From contig NVVK01000008.1 in the NCBI GenBank assembly GCA_002733335.1, positions 87,286 to 95,081 of the forward strand: a DNA stretch of 7,796 nt, read 5' to 3'. The translations under genes were made by a program, and so were the position numbers. Each line of letters opens with the position of its first letter. The stretch's first letter is position 1. Positions 1-7,059 of the stretch are shown here, piece after piece. The notes below the pieces were generated by a model. The model saw nothing but the letters and a program-made list of their open reading frames with translations, searched no databases and had not been told where the DNA came from. The stretch is from Methylophaga sp. (GTDB lineage: Bacteria; Pseudomonadota; Gammaproteobacteria; Nitrosococcales; Methylophagaceae).

Positions 1-791
1 CTTTTCATCAGCACTTTTCTATGTTGCACCGCTTCAGCAATACCGTCTAAGTCCTGAGCACCATATAACTCTAAAATAGGATGCTGCATTGTTTTAAACA
101 CCTCATTGGTGCTTAGTTCGGGCGTACTAATTAATATTAAGGCTTGTATGGGCGTAGTTTCATCGTCTAATATCTCTACAGCCAAATTGCCACCGGCACC
201 GTGCCCTATAAATAAGATGCGATCGATATCTTTTTCCTGTAAAAAAGTAATGGCTGCTTTTAAACGTTGTTGATTAGAGATAGGAGGTAACGCTTCTTTT
301 TCTGCTTGCGCGCCGCTATCTTTTGATTTTTCATCGCCAGCGACCGCTGTTAATGCCGCTTCTGATGCATTATTATCTATAATTAACGTAGTCGATAATA
401 AAATGGCAGGTTCATAAGGATAATCTAGAGCCAGAGTCAGTGTCGACCAGCCATATTTGGGCAGCTGATGTCTGAGTGGCGTAACCACACCTTTCCCCTC
501 TAAGCGCTCACCTTGATCGTGTAAAAAGATAATCGCACCATGGCGCTCACCTAACACCTCCTCCAAATATGTGGCCTCGATTTCCTGTCCTGCTACGGTT
601 AAGGCTTGATACCCTACAATAGGACTACTTTGACTGATTATGCCCTTACTTTCTTCTACAGCTCCCTCTGCATCTACTTCCGTTTGCACTCCAGCAGACT
701 CTGTTTTTAAGTCATCATCCGCAGCATGCACGCATAACGGCAGAATAAAAATACTGAGTAAAGCAAAAACAATTGTTTTAGTAGATTTCAC
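1..791 (-). CDS. DUF3530 family exported alpha/beta-hydrolase-like protein (5' part; runs off left edge)
   Basis: An open frame of 263 codons without a stop reaches the left window edge, so the C-terminus is missing. I place the start at GTG (789-791): an in-frame stop lies at 807-809 and an AGGAAG-like ribosome site lies about 11 bases upstream. Residues 1-23 look like a Sec signal peptide (KSTK, then a hydrophobic stretch, then VHA before ADDD). A Glu/Ala-rich linker follows. Residues 86-121 (GAIIFLHDQG, later KYGWSTLTLAL) match the oxyanion-strand region of DUF3530 proteins from memory. FIGHGAGG at 194-201 sits where the alpha/beta-hydrolase nucleophile elbow belongs, but the central residue is Gly198 rather than Ser. 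A charged insert lies at about 145-170. The function of the family is not established; a periplasmic location is inferred from the signal peptide. It is transcribed divergently from rpe. Confidence 0.8.
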   Translation of the reverse strand, partial: MKSTKTIVFALLSIFILPLCVHAADDDLKTESAGVQTEVDAEGAVEESKGIISQSSPIVGYQALTVAGQEIEATYLEEVLGERHGAIIFLHDQGERLEGKGVVTPLRHQLPKYGWSTLTLALDYPYEPAILLSTTLIIDNNASEAALTAVAGDEKSKDSGAQAEKEALPPISNQQRLKAAITFLQEKDIDRILFIGHGAGGNLAVEILDDETTPIQALILISTPELSTNEVFKTMQHPILELYGAQDLDGIAEAVQHRKVLMK

Positions 792-824
792 AATACAACT
801 AACTTCCTAAAATAATAAGCACTT

Positions 825-852
825 ATCTTATCAATATTAGTCCTTACATCAA
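825..852 (-). promoter_or_regulatory. Possible sigma70 promoter for the DUF3530 gene
   Basis: On the minus strand TTGATG (plus 847-852) and TAAGAT (plus 825-830) are 16 bases apart, each matching the consensus at about four positions. They lie 34-61 bases upstream of the GTG start, a sensible distance. This is a match by eye in AT-rich DNA, so chance is a real alternative. Confidence 0.3.
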
Positions 853-871
853 AATAGTATCGCCTCAAAAG

Positions 872-900
872 CTGAAAAAAACTGACAACTACGGTAAAAT
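872..900 (+). promoter_or_regulatory. Possible sigma70 promoter for the rpe-gph-trpEGDC operon
   Basis: CTGAAA (872-877) and TAAAAT (895-900) are separated by 17 bases and lie just upstream of the rpe ribosome site, which would give a leader of roughly 25 bases. The -10 matches consensus well and the -35 only moderately. No Trp-repressor-like palindrome, leader ORF or attenuator hairpin is visible between here and rpe. Confidence 0.35.
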
Positions 901-919
901 AATGCTTTTTTACCCACTC

Positions 920-925
920 GGAGAG
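920..925 (+). promoter_or_regulatory. Ribosome binding site of rpe
   Basis: GGAGAG lies 8 bases before the rpe ATG. It is the only strong Shine-Dalgarno sequence in the six-gene cluster, which supports this start and marks rpe as the first gene. Confidence 0.75.
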
Positions 926-933
926 TAAATTCT

Positions 934-1626
934 ATGGCTAACTTTCAAATCGCTCCATCAATCCTTTCTGCAGACTTTGCCCGATTAGGCGAAGAAGTTG
1001 ATAATGCATTGGCATCAGGCGCAGATATTGTTCATTTTGATGTGATGGATAACCACTATGTACCTAACCTAACAATTGGTCCATTGGTGTGTGATGCATT
1101 GCGTAAACATGGTGTAACACATGAAATTGATGTGCATTTGATGGTAAAACCTGTTGATCGTATTATTCCTGATTTTGCTGCTGCTGGTGCATCGTTTATT
1201 ACATTTCATCCCGAAGCTTCTGAGCATATTGATCGCAGCTTACAACTTATCAAAAACGAAGGCTGTAAAGCAGGTTTAGTGTTTAACCCTGCAACACCAC
1301 TTTCTTTAGCTGAACATGTATTAGATAAAGTTGACCGTATCTTATTAATGTCTGTGAACCCTGGTTTCGGTGGTCAATCATTTATCCCTCACACATTGGA
1401 TAAACTCCAAGAAGCACGTCGTATGATTGATGCCAGTGGTTATGATATTGATCTTGAAATAGATGGCGGCGTTAAAGTGAACAACATCCGTGAAATTGCT
1501 GAAGCTGGTGCACGTACTTTTGTTGCAGGTTCTGCTTTATTCGGTGCTAAAAATGCTGAAGATCCTAATATCTACGACAGTGTATTAGCTGCGTTCCGTG
1601 CTGAATTAGCAAAAGCCAACGTCTAA
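934..1626 (+). CDS. rpe: Ribulose-phosphate 3-epimerase
   Basis: A 230-residue (beta/alpha)8-barrel enzyme of normal family length, which interconverts D-ribulose 5-phosphate and D-xylulose 5-phosphate in the cytosolic pentose phosphate pathway (and in Calvin or RuMP cycles where present). Visible signatures are [10 protein letters not shown] at 7-16, HFDVMD at 34-39 (metal ligand His34 and catalytic Asp36), DVHLM at 66-70 (His68), the mobile loop VNPGFGGQ at 141-148, EIDGGV at 175-180 (Asp177, the second catalytic aspartate) and the phosphate-binding GS at 199-200. All expected metal and acid/base residues are present. The start is fixed by the GGAGAG site 8 bases upstream. It heads a tight gene cluster, with gph beginning 12 bases after its stop. 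Confidence 0.97.
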   Translation: MANFQIAPSILSADFARLGEEVDNALASGADIVHFDVMDNHYVPNLTIGPLVCDALRKHGVTHEIDVHLMVKPVDRIIPDFAAAGASFITFHPEASEHIDRSLQLIKNEGCKAGLVFNPATPLSLAEHVLDKVDRILLMSVNPGFGGQSFIPHTLDKLQEARRMIDASGYDIDLEIDGGVKVNNIREIAEAGARTFVAGSALFGAKNAEDPNIYDSVLAAFRAELAKANV

Positions 1627-1638
1627 ATAAGAAATATA

Positions 1639-2334
1639 ATGACTGTGATTCTTAAAAAACCAGAAATGGTATTAATTGATCTTGATGGCACGCTAGTCGA
1701 TAGCGTGCCTGATCTGGCTTGGTGCATTGATGAAACCATGAAAGCATTAGACCTGCCTGTTCGAGGTGAAAGTAAGGTCCGGAATTGGGTCGGTAATGGT
1801 GTGCCTCGTTTGATTGAGCGCGCCTTAGTAGACCAACTTGATGGCACACCCAGTGATGCTTTGTATGCTCAAGCCGCTCCTATCTTTATGGCTTTATATG
1901 CTGATAATGCCAGTAAACGCAGTCAGCTATACCCTAGCGTCATTGAAGGTTTGCAATGGTTAAAAGATCAAAACATTCGTATTGGCTGTGTCACCAATAA
2001 AGACGAACAATTCACTTTAAAAATCTTAAAAGACTTAAATCTATTTGATTTCTTTGAGATTGTTATTAGTGGTGATACCTTACCGCTCAAAAAACCTGAT
2101 CCTGCACCTTTATTGCATGGTGCAAAATTTTTCGGTATTAAGCCAGAAAATGCGATGATGATTGGTGACTCTATTAGTGATGTTAAAGCTTCTCGTGCCG
2201 CGGGGTTTTCTATTATCTGCATGAGTTACGGTTATAATCATGGTGTAGATATCGCAACGGCTAATCCAGATATTATTATTGACACATTTTCTGAACTTAA
2301 AAATGTCATTAAATTAAGTCATGAACCAAGCTGA
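1639..2334 (+). CDS. gph: Phosphoglycolate phosphatase (HAD superfamily)
   Basis: A 231-residue HAD hydrolase predicted to dephosphorylate 2-phosphoglycolate, a by-product of oxidative DNA damage repair or of RuBisCO oxygenation. Motif I is DLDGTLVDS at 14-22 (Asp14 nucleophile, Asp16 acid/base), motif II is the Thr119-Asn120 pair, motif III is Lys151/Lys152 in PLKKPDP, and motif IV is MIGDSISD at 174-181 (Asp177, Asp181). The residues between motifs I and II form the alpha-helical C1 cap typical of the Gph/beta-PGM subfamily. The call as Gph rather than another C1-cap HAD phosphatase rests on its position directly after rpe, the same pair as in Escherichia coli. The ribosome site is weak (TAAGAAA). 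The last 14 bases overlap the start of trpE. Confidence 0.9.
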   Translation: MTVILKKPEMVLIDLDGTLVDSVPDLAWCIDETMKALDLPVRGESKVRNWVGNGVPRLIERALVDQLDGTPSDALYAQAAPIFMALYADNASKRSQLYPSVIEGLQWLKDQNIRIGCVTNKDEQFTLKILKDLNLFDFFEIVISGDTLPLKKPDPAPLLHGAKFFGIKPENAMMIGDSISDVKASRAAGFSIICMSYGYNHGVDIATANPDIIIDTFSELKNVIKLSHEPS

Positions 2335-3820
2335 ATTTGATCAACTAGCCGATCAAGGCTACAACCGTATCCCCGTTGCGCGTGAAATATTAGCTGATTT
2401 AGATACGCCGCTCAGCACCTACCTAAAATTAGCCGATGCCCCCTACTCTTATCTACTTGAATCTGTTCAAGGCGGTGATAAATGGGGCCGTTATTCTATT
2501 ATTGGCTTACCAAGTGAGACCGTTGTTCACATTACCGGTCACGAAATTGAAGTTCAACACCTTGGTAAGGTTATTGAAAAAACCACATCAGCAGATCCAC
2601 TGTCTTGGATAGAAGCGTTTAAACAACGGTACAGAGTACCTGACTTAGATGATTTACCCCGTTTTAATGGTGGCTTAGTGGGCTATTTTGGCTATGATAC
2701 CGTGCGTTACGTTGAACCACGCTTAGGCGACAGTCCTAACCCTGATCCACTTGGAACACCCGATATTTTATTGATGGTTTCAAATGATGTAATCGTATTT
2801 GATAACTTAAGCAATCGACTGTTCTTAATTGTGCATGCCGATCCAAGTATCGATAATGCTTATAAGAAAGCCCAACAAAGCCTTGATACATTAACAACAC
2901 ATCTTCGCACCACAACACCAAGCTACAGCTCTTCCAGTACCGGTAAAACAGTCAGTGAAGATGATTTCATCTCCGGCTTTACCCATGATGGTTTTATTGA
3001 TGCCGTAGAAAAGGCCAAACAATACATAACTGATGGTGACATTATGCAGGTGGTATTGTCACAGCGCTTATCTATTCCTTTCTCAGCCCAGCCAATGGAC
3101 TTGTATCGTGCTTTACGCACACTCAATCCTTCACCTTATATGTATTATCTTAATTTAGGTGATTTCCATATCGTTGGTTCGTCACCTGAAATTCTAGTAC
3201 GCATGGAAGATGATGAAATCACCGTCCGTCCTATTGCTGGTACTAGACCACGTGGTAAAACGGCTGAGGAAGATAAAGCACTAGAAGAAGACTTATTGTC
3301 CGATCCTAAAGAATTAGCCGAGCATTTGATGCTCATCGACTTAGGTCGAAATGATGCCGGCCGCGTTAGCCAAATTGGCACAGTTAAACTGACTGCCAAG
3401 ATGATTGTTGAACGCTATTCTCACGTTATGCATATTGTTTCTAATGTCACCGGCAAGGTGGTCCCTAATATGACCTGTATCGATGCCTTGCGAGCTACCT
3501 TCCCTGCTGGTACCGTCAGTGGCGCCGCAAAAGTACGTGCTATGGAAATCATTGATGAGCTAGAACCTATTAAACGGGGTATTTATGCCGGCGCAGTTGG
3601 TTATTTATCATGGTCTGGTAATATGGATACTGCTATTGCCATTCGAACAGCTGTGATTAAAGATAATACCTTACATATCCAAGCTGGTGCAGGTATCGTT
3701 TACGATTCTGTGCCTGAAATGGAGTGGCAAGAAACAATGAATAAAGCTCGGGCCGTCTTTCGCGCTGTAACGATGGCTGAATCAGGCTTAGATACGATAA
3801 CACCATTACAACATAAATAA
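2321..3820 (+). CDS. trpE: Anthranilate synthase component I
   Basis: A 499-residue chorismate-utilising enzyme that, with TrpG, converts chorismate and glutamine (or ammonia) to anthranilate, the first committed step of tryptophan synthesis. The N-terminal domain has LLES at 45-48, and NPSPYMYY lies at 269-276; both belong to the tryptophan feedback site, so the enzyme is probably Trp-inhibited. Catalytic core motifs are GSSPE at 286-290, IAGTRPRG at 305-312, [12 protein letters not shown] at 334-345, [12 protein letters not shown] at 393-404 and [11 protein letters not shown] at 456-466 (Glu466 is a Mg ligand). Length and motif order are normal for TrpE; the LLES motif argues against PabB. 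The start lies inside the gph 3' end with only a weak TAAG upstream, which suggests translational coupling. The N-terminus ([15 protein letters not shown]) resembles other proteobacterial TrpE proteins. Confidence 0.97.
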   Translation: MNQAEFDQLADQGYNRIPVAREILADLDTPLSTYLKLADAPYSYLLESVQGGDKWGRYSIIGLPSETVVHITGHEIEVQHLGKVIEKTTSADPLSWIEAFKQRYRVPDLDDLPRFNGGLVGYFGYDTVRYVEPRLGDSPNPDPLGTPDILLMVSNDVIVFDNLSNRLFLIVHADPSIDNAYKKAQQSLDTLTTHLRTTTPSYSSSSTGKTVSEDDFISGFTHDGFIDAVEKAKQYITDGDIMQVVLSQRLSIPFSAQPMDLYRALRTLNPSPYMYYLNLGDFHIVGSSPEILVRMEDDEITVRPIAGTRPRGKTAEEDKALEEDLLSDPKELAEHLMLIDLGRNDAGRVSQIGTVKLTAKMIVERYSHVMHIVSNVTGKVVPNMTCIDALRATFPAGTVSGAAKVRAMEIIDELEPIKRGIYAGAVGYLSWSGNMDTAIAIRTAVIKDNTLHIQAGAGIVYDSVPEMEWQETMNKARAVFRAVTMAESGLDTITPLQHK

Positions 3821-3837
3821 ACTTGGGTATATGTAAC

Positions 3838-4419
3838 ATGCTGTTAATGTTAGACAACTACGATTCGTTTACCTATAACTTAGTCCAATACTTCGGTGAG
3901 CTAGGTGCAGAGGTACATGTGCATCGAAATGACAAAATCACGCTTGATGAAATTGAAGCACTCAATCCTGAAAAAATTGTTATTTCACCCGGCCCATGTA
4001 CACCCAATGAAGCCGGTATATCACTTGATGTGATTAAACATTTTGCAGGTAGAAAACCCATTTTAGGTGTCTGTCTAGGACACCAATCTATTGGCCAAGC
4101 CTTCGGTGGCAAAATAGTGCATGCTAATAAAATAATGCACGGTAAAACATCGCCCATTTATCATAATGATTCAAGCGTATTCAAAGGCTTGAATAACCCA
4201 CTAACCGCAACACGTTATCATTCACTTGTAATTGAAAAAGCAAGCTTACCCGAGTGTTTTGATATTACTGCATGGACACAAAATGACGATGGCAGTATTG
4301 ACGAAATAATGGGGATTAGTCATAAAACATTGCCTATAGAAGGCGTACAATTTCACCCTGAATCTATTCTGACCGAACAAGGTCATGCTTTATTAAAAAA
4401 CTTCCTCGATAACACTTAA
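3838..4419 (+). CDS. trpG: Anthranilate synthase component II, glutamine amidotransferase
   Basis: A 193-residue class I (triad) glutamine amidotransferase that supplies ammonia to TrpE. It opens with the family-typical [21 protein letters not shown] at 51-56 forms the oxyanion region. GVCLGHQ at 77-83 carries the nucleophile Cys79, and HPES at 173-176 carries His173 and Glu175, so the triad is complete. HGKTS at 101-105 and RYHSL at 126-130 are the usual TrpG/PabA interface motifs. I choose ATG 3838 over the in-frame TTG at 3823 because homologues start here and a GGG lies about 10 bases upstream. In some bacteria one such subunit also serves PabB; with trpE adjacent, the Trp role is the main one. 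The 17 bases after trpE include an out-of-frame ATG-TAA just before the start. Confidence 0.96.
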   Translation: MLLMLDNYDSFTYNLVQYFGELGAEVHVHRNDKITLDEIEALNPEKIVISPGPCTPNEAGISLDVIKHFAGRKPILGVCLGHQSIGQAFGGKIVHANKIMHGKTSPIYHNDSSVFKGLNNPLTATRYHSLVIEKASLPECFDITAWTQNDDGSIDEIMGISHKTLPIEGVQFHPESILTEQGHALLKNFLDNT

Positions 4420-4422
4420 ATC

Positions 4423-5445
4423 ATGATGATGAATTTACAGTCCGCTATTAAAAAAGTTATTGAACAAGGTGATTTATCGCGCGATGAAATGACCTCTGTT
4501 ATGCAACAAATTATGACAGGAGAAGCTAGCCCCGCCCAAATTGGTGGCTTCTTAGTGGGTTTACAAATGAAAGGTGAGACTATCACTGAAATCACCGCAG
4601 CAGCAACGGTCATGCGAAGCTTGGCTACTAAGGTGGAAATCAATCGAGCTCATGTTATTGACACCTGTGGAACTGGCGGTGATGGTGCCAATACATTTAA
4701 TGTTTCAACGGCCAGCGCTTTTGTCGTTGCCGCAGCAGGTGCCACAGTTGCTAAGCATGGCAATCGTTCTATTAGTAGTAAATCAGGCAGTGCCGATGTA
4801 TTAGAGGCTGCAGGTGTAAACTTAGAGATTAGTCCTGAACATGTAAAACAGTGTATTGAAACGATTGGGATAGGTTTTATGTTTGCCCAAAAACATCATG
4901 GTGCAATGAAACATGCCATTGGACCTCGCCGTGAAATGGGTGTACGGACTATCTTCAACCTGCTTGGACCGCTGACTAACCCTGCTCAATCATCAAACCA
5001 AGTTTTAGGTGTATTTGATAAAAAGTGGGTTGAACCGATGGCACATGTTCTAAAAGAGCTTGGTAGCAATCATGTATTAATCGTACATGCTGATGATGGG
5101 CTCGATGAAATTAGTATCGGTTCAGCAACAACAGTTACAGAATTAAAAAATGGTCAAATTTCAAACTATACCATTCAACCTGAAGACTTTAATCTAACAC
5201 GAAGTGATATTTCACAACTCGCCGTTGATGATGCGCAAGAAAGTTTAGCAATTATCAAAGCTATTTTTGCAGGAAAAGCCGGCGCAGCACGCGATATCGT
5301 TGTACTTAATGCCGGTGCAGCCATTTATACAGCTGATCTTGCTGACAGCTTGGCTGAAGGTATGAAGCTCGCCCAAGTTCATATCGACAACGGTAATGCC
5401 CAGAAAAAACTGGATGCGCTTGTTGCTGCTAGCAATACAAAATAA
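4423..5445 (+). CDS. trpD: Anthranilate phosphoribosyltransferase
   Basis: A 340-residue stand-alone enzyme, not fused to TrpG as in Escherichia coli, that transfers phosphoribose from PRPP to anthranilate. Motifs in order are CGTGGDG at 82-88 (PRPP pyrophosphate loop), NVSTA at 93-97, KHGNRS at 111-116, RREMGVRT at 169-176 (anthranilate site), GPLTNP at 182-187 and DGLDE at 225-229 (Mg-binding Asp228/Glu229). All are intact. The gene begins 3 bases after trpG with three consecutive ATG codons (4423, 4426, 4429). No Shine-Dalgarno is visible, so ribosomes are probably handed on from trpG and the exact first Met is uncertain by two residues. Confidence 0.96.
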   Translation: MMMNLQSAIKKVIEQGDLSRDEMTSVMQQIMTGEASPAQIGGFLVGLQMKGETITEITAAATVMRSLATKVEINRAHVIDTCGTGGDGANTFNVSTASAFVVAAAGATVAKHGNRSISSKSGSADVLEAAGVNLEISPEHVKQCIETIGIGFMFAQKHHGAMKHAIGPRREMGVRTIFNLLGPLTNPAQSSNQVLGVFDKKWVEPMAHVLKELGSNHVLIVHADDGLDEISIGSATTVTELKNGQISNYTIQPEDFNLTRSDISQLAVDDAQESLAIIKAIFAGKAGAARDIVVLNAGAAIYTADLADSLAEGMKLAQVHIDNGNAQKKLDALVAASNTK

Positions 5446-5467
5446 TCTATTTTAAAAAGAAATAAAT

Positions 5468-6265
5468 ATGTCTGACACTCCTGATATTCTGAAAAAAATT
5501 ATTCAACGTAAATTTGAAGAAATTGACGAACGCCAAGCTAAAGTTTCTCTACAACAGCTTATTGAAGTCGCTGAAAAAGCAGATCAACCTCGAGGTTTTG
5601 TTGCAGCGATTGAAGCGAAGATAAATTCAGGTAAAGCGGCCGTTATTGCAGAAATAAAAAAAGCATCACCTAGTAAAGGGCTATTACGAAAAAACTTTAA
5701 CCCAGCTGAAATTGCTAAAAGCTATGAACAACATGGCGCTGCATGTTTATCTGTTTTAACTGACCATGATTTTTTCCAAGGTCATGAGCTTTATTTACAA
5801 GAAGCACGCCAAGCCTGTTCGCTACCCGTTATTCGTAAAGACTTTATCGTCGATCCTTATCAAATATTCGAAGCGCGTGCGATTAGTGCTGATGCCATCT
5901 TATTAATTGTCTCGGCCCTTAACGATGACCAGCTATTAAGCTTAAGTGATCTTGCCATGCAATTAGATATGGATGTGCTAGTAGAAGTACATAACGGTGA
6001 AGAACTTGAACGCGCGCTATTACTTAATTTACCACTCATTGGTATTAATAACCGTAATCTCAGCACATTTGAAACAAGCCTTGATACAACACTCGATCTA
6101 CTTGCTCGTATACCTGAAAATCATACCGTAATCACAGAAAGTGGAATCCACACTGCCGAACATGTTGCGCTAATGCGTGAGCACCATGTGAACGGGTTTC
6201 TAGTGGGTGAAGCCTTTATGCGAGCAGAAAACCCTGGTGAACAACTCAGTAAGATTTTTTCTTAA
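5468..6265 (+). CDS. trpC: Indole-3-glycerol phosphate synthase
   Basis: A 265-residue monofunctional TIM-barrel enzyme that decarboxylates and cyclises CdRP to indole-3-glycerol phosphate. By alignment from memory to the archaeal enzyme, the catalytic set is complete: Glu62 and Lys64 in [11 protein letters not shown], Lys124 in IRKDF, Glu173 in VEVH, Asn194 in INNRNL, and Glu224-Ser225 in TESGI. VGEAFMR at 246-252 is the phosphate-binding end. There is no C-terminal TrpF domain, unlike enterobacterial TrpC-TrpF fusions, so phosphoribosylanthranilate isomerase must be encoded elsewhere. It is the last gene of the cluster, 22 bases after trpD, with only an A-rich AAAGAAA upstream. Its stop codon lies in the stem of a hairpin. 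Confidence 0.97.
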   Translation: MSDTPDILKKIIQRKFEEIDERQAKVSLQQLIEVAEKADQPRGFVAAIEAKINSGKAAVIAEIKKASPSKGLLRKNFNPAEIAKSYEQHGAACLSVLTDHDFFQGHELYLQEARQACSLPVIRKDFIVDPYQIFEARAISADAILLIVSALNDDQLLSLSDLAMQLDMDVLVEVHNGEELERALLLNLPLIGINNRNLSTFETSLDTTLDLLARIPENHTVITESGIHTAEHVALMREHHVNGFLVGEAFMRAENPGEQLSKIFS

Positions 6266-6284
6266 GTGCCTTGAAGCACTTAAG
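6261..6284. terminator. Stem-loop between convergent trpC and crp-like genes, possible bidirectional terminator
   Basis: A perfect 9-bp stem (6261-6269 CTTAAGTGC with 6276-6284 GCACTTAAG) encloses a 6-base loop. It sits in the 25-base gap between the ends of the two convergent genes and includes the trpC TAA. Because it is palindromic it would fold in both transcripts. Neither strand has a clear run of U directly after the stem: the T6 tract at 6255-6260 precedes it on the plus strand. So intrinsic termination is uncertain; it could be a 3'-end stabiliser or act with Rho. Confidence 0.5.
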
Positions 6285-6290
6285 ATATCC

Positions 6291-6965
6291 TTAAATCACA
6301 CTTGGTTTACGGTGCTCTTCATCATAAATAATCATTGTTTTACCTCGAGCCCACACTAAGCCGCGATCTTGTAAAACACGGAGAACACGCCCTGACATCT
6401 CCCTAGAACAGCCCACCATGCGACTGATTTCTTGGCGTGTTGCTTTTATCTGTATTCCTTCAGGATGTGCCATTGCTTCAGGTTGGCTTGCCAATTCACG
6501 CATTGCCGATTCAACGCGACCGGTAACATCTAAAAAGGCAAGATCACTTGCTTTGCGTGTAACAGATAATAAACGTTTAGCCATATGTTCGGCCAAAAGC
6601 TCTAACAATTTAGGGTAACATTTTGCAAGCTCATTGTTCGCTAATGATTTTACTTGCTGATAAGTAATCTCTTCTGTTTTACATGCCGACCGAGCTTTAA
6701 TGGTAACGGCCCGATCTGTTATATCAGAAAACAAACCAATTTCACCCAGGAAATCACCTTGGTTCATGTACGCAATAATGAGTTCATCTCCATCCTCATT
6801 TTCCATGCTAATTGTGACGGAACCTTCGCGAATATAATAAAGCGTATCCGCATCATCTCCAGGTCGAACAATAATTGATTTTGCTGGGTACTGTTTACTG
6901 TGGCAATGGCGGAAAAAATCAGCTAAATCTTCTTCGATCGCTTTATGTTTCAAATAGTCCATCAT
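6291..6965 (-). CDS. crp: CRP/Vfr-type transcriptional regulator (cAMP receptor protein family)
   Basis: A 224-residue Crp/Fnr-family regulator, clearly of the CRP/Vfr branch. The cyclic-nucleotide domain spans about 20-125, with GDFLGEIGLF at 70-79 (Gly74, Glu75) and Arg85. The dimer helix leads into LAFLDVTGR at 142-150, and the winged helix-turn-helix RQEISRMVGCSREMSGR spans 177-193. Recognition residues Arg188, Glu189 and Arg193 match Escherichia coli CRP Arg180, Glu181 and Arg185, so a TGTGA-type operator is expected. Differences from CRP are Ala86 for Ser83, Val135 and Thr136 for Thr127 and Ser128, about five extra residues before the dimer helix, and a tail of about 10 residues. Neighbours match Pseudomonas (trpC-vfr-osmC). 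The SD AAGGGA is 4 bases from the first ATG and 7 from the second (6962), so the protein may be one residue shorter. Confidence 0.92.
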   Translation of the reverse strand: MMDYLKHKAIEEDLADFFRHCHSKQYPAKSIIVRPGDDADTLYYIREGSVTISMENEDGDELIIAYMNQGDFLGEIGLFSDITDRAVTIKARSACKTEEITYQQVKSLANNELAKCYPKLLELLAEHMAKRLLSVTRKASDLAFLDVTGRVESAMRELASQPEAMAHPEGIQIKATRQEISRMVGCSREMSGRVLRVLQDRGLVWARGKTMIIYDEEHRKPSVI

Positions 6966-7001
6966 GGATCCCTTTATATCTTTTAAGCATGTGTTTACAG
7001 T

Positions 7002-7007
7002 TATAAT
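7002..7007 (+). promoter_or_regulatory. Possible -10 element for the osmC-like gene
   Basis: A perfect TATAAT lies 53 bases upstream of the chosen osmC start. No good -35 is found at 15-18 bases spacing, and no extended -10 TG is present. It overlaps the predicted crp -10 on the other strand almost base for base, so only one of the two directions may be real. Confidence 0.25.
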
Positions 7008-7031
7008 ACCTAAATATGACAGAATTGTTCA
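7003..7031 (-). promoter_or_regulatory. Predicted sigma70 promoter of the crp-like gene
   Basis: On the minus strand TGAACA (plus 7026-7031) and TATTAT (plus 7003-7008) are 17 bases apart, about 38 bases upstream of the coding start. The -10 matches five of six consensus positions and the -35 four of six. A TGTGA half-site (plus 7029-7033) overlaps the -35, but the matching TCACA half at CRP spacing is absent. Confidence 0.4.
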
Positions 7032-7045
7032 CATTTTTTTAAAAT

Positions 7046-7049
7046 AGGA
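7046..7049 (+). promoter_or_regulatory. Ribosome binding site that decides the osmC start
   Basis: AGGA lies 10 bases before ATG 7060 but only 1 base before the upstream in-frame ATG at 7051. This favours 7060 as the start. Confidence 0.6.
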
Positions 7050-7059
7050 TATGCTACAA

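Noticed and set aside
792..933. TrpR operator or trp leader peptide upstream of rpe
   Set aside because: No palindrome like the TrpR site and no short ORF with tandem Trp codons was found.
3145..3399. 84-codon minus-strand frame inside trpE, and similar frames opposite gph, trpG, trpD and trpC
   Set aside because: All lie opposite well-conserved enzyme motifs, have no ribosome site or family resemblance, and are expected by-products of codon bias.
3823..3837. In-frame TTG as an earlier trpG start adding five residues
   Set aside because: TrpG proteins normally begin MLLM(I/L)[10 protein letters not shown], the TTG lies 2 bases after the trpE stop without a ribosome site, and ATG 3838 has a GGG at fitting distance.
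4574..4804. 76-codon plus-strand frame inside trpD
   Set aside because: It lies wholly within the PRPP-binding region of trpD in another frame and has no independent signals.
7017..7033. Full CRP operator in the crp-osmC intergenic region
   Set aside because: Only the TGTGA half (minus strand) is present; the partner half at 6-base spacing matches almost nowhere, and the TGA...TCA symmetry around it is weak.
7051..7059. ATG 7051 as the osmC start
   Set aside because: It sits 1 base after AGGA, too close for ribosome binding, and YhfA homologues start at the MKARVKW equivalent (7060).
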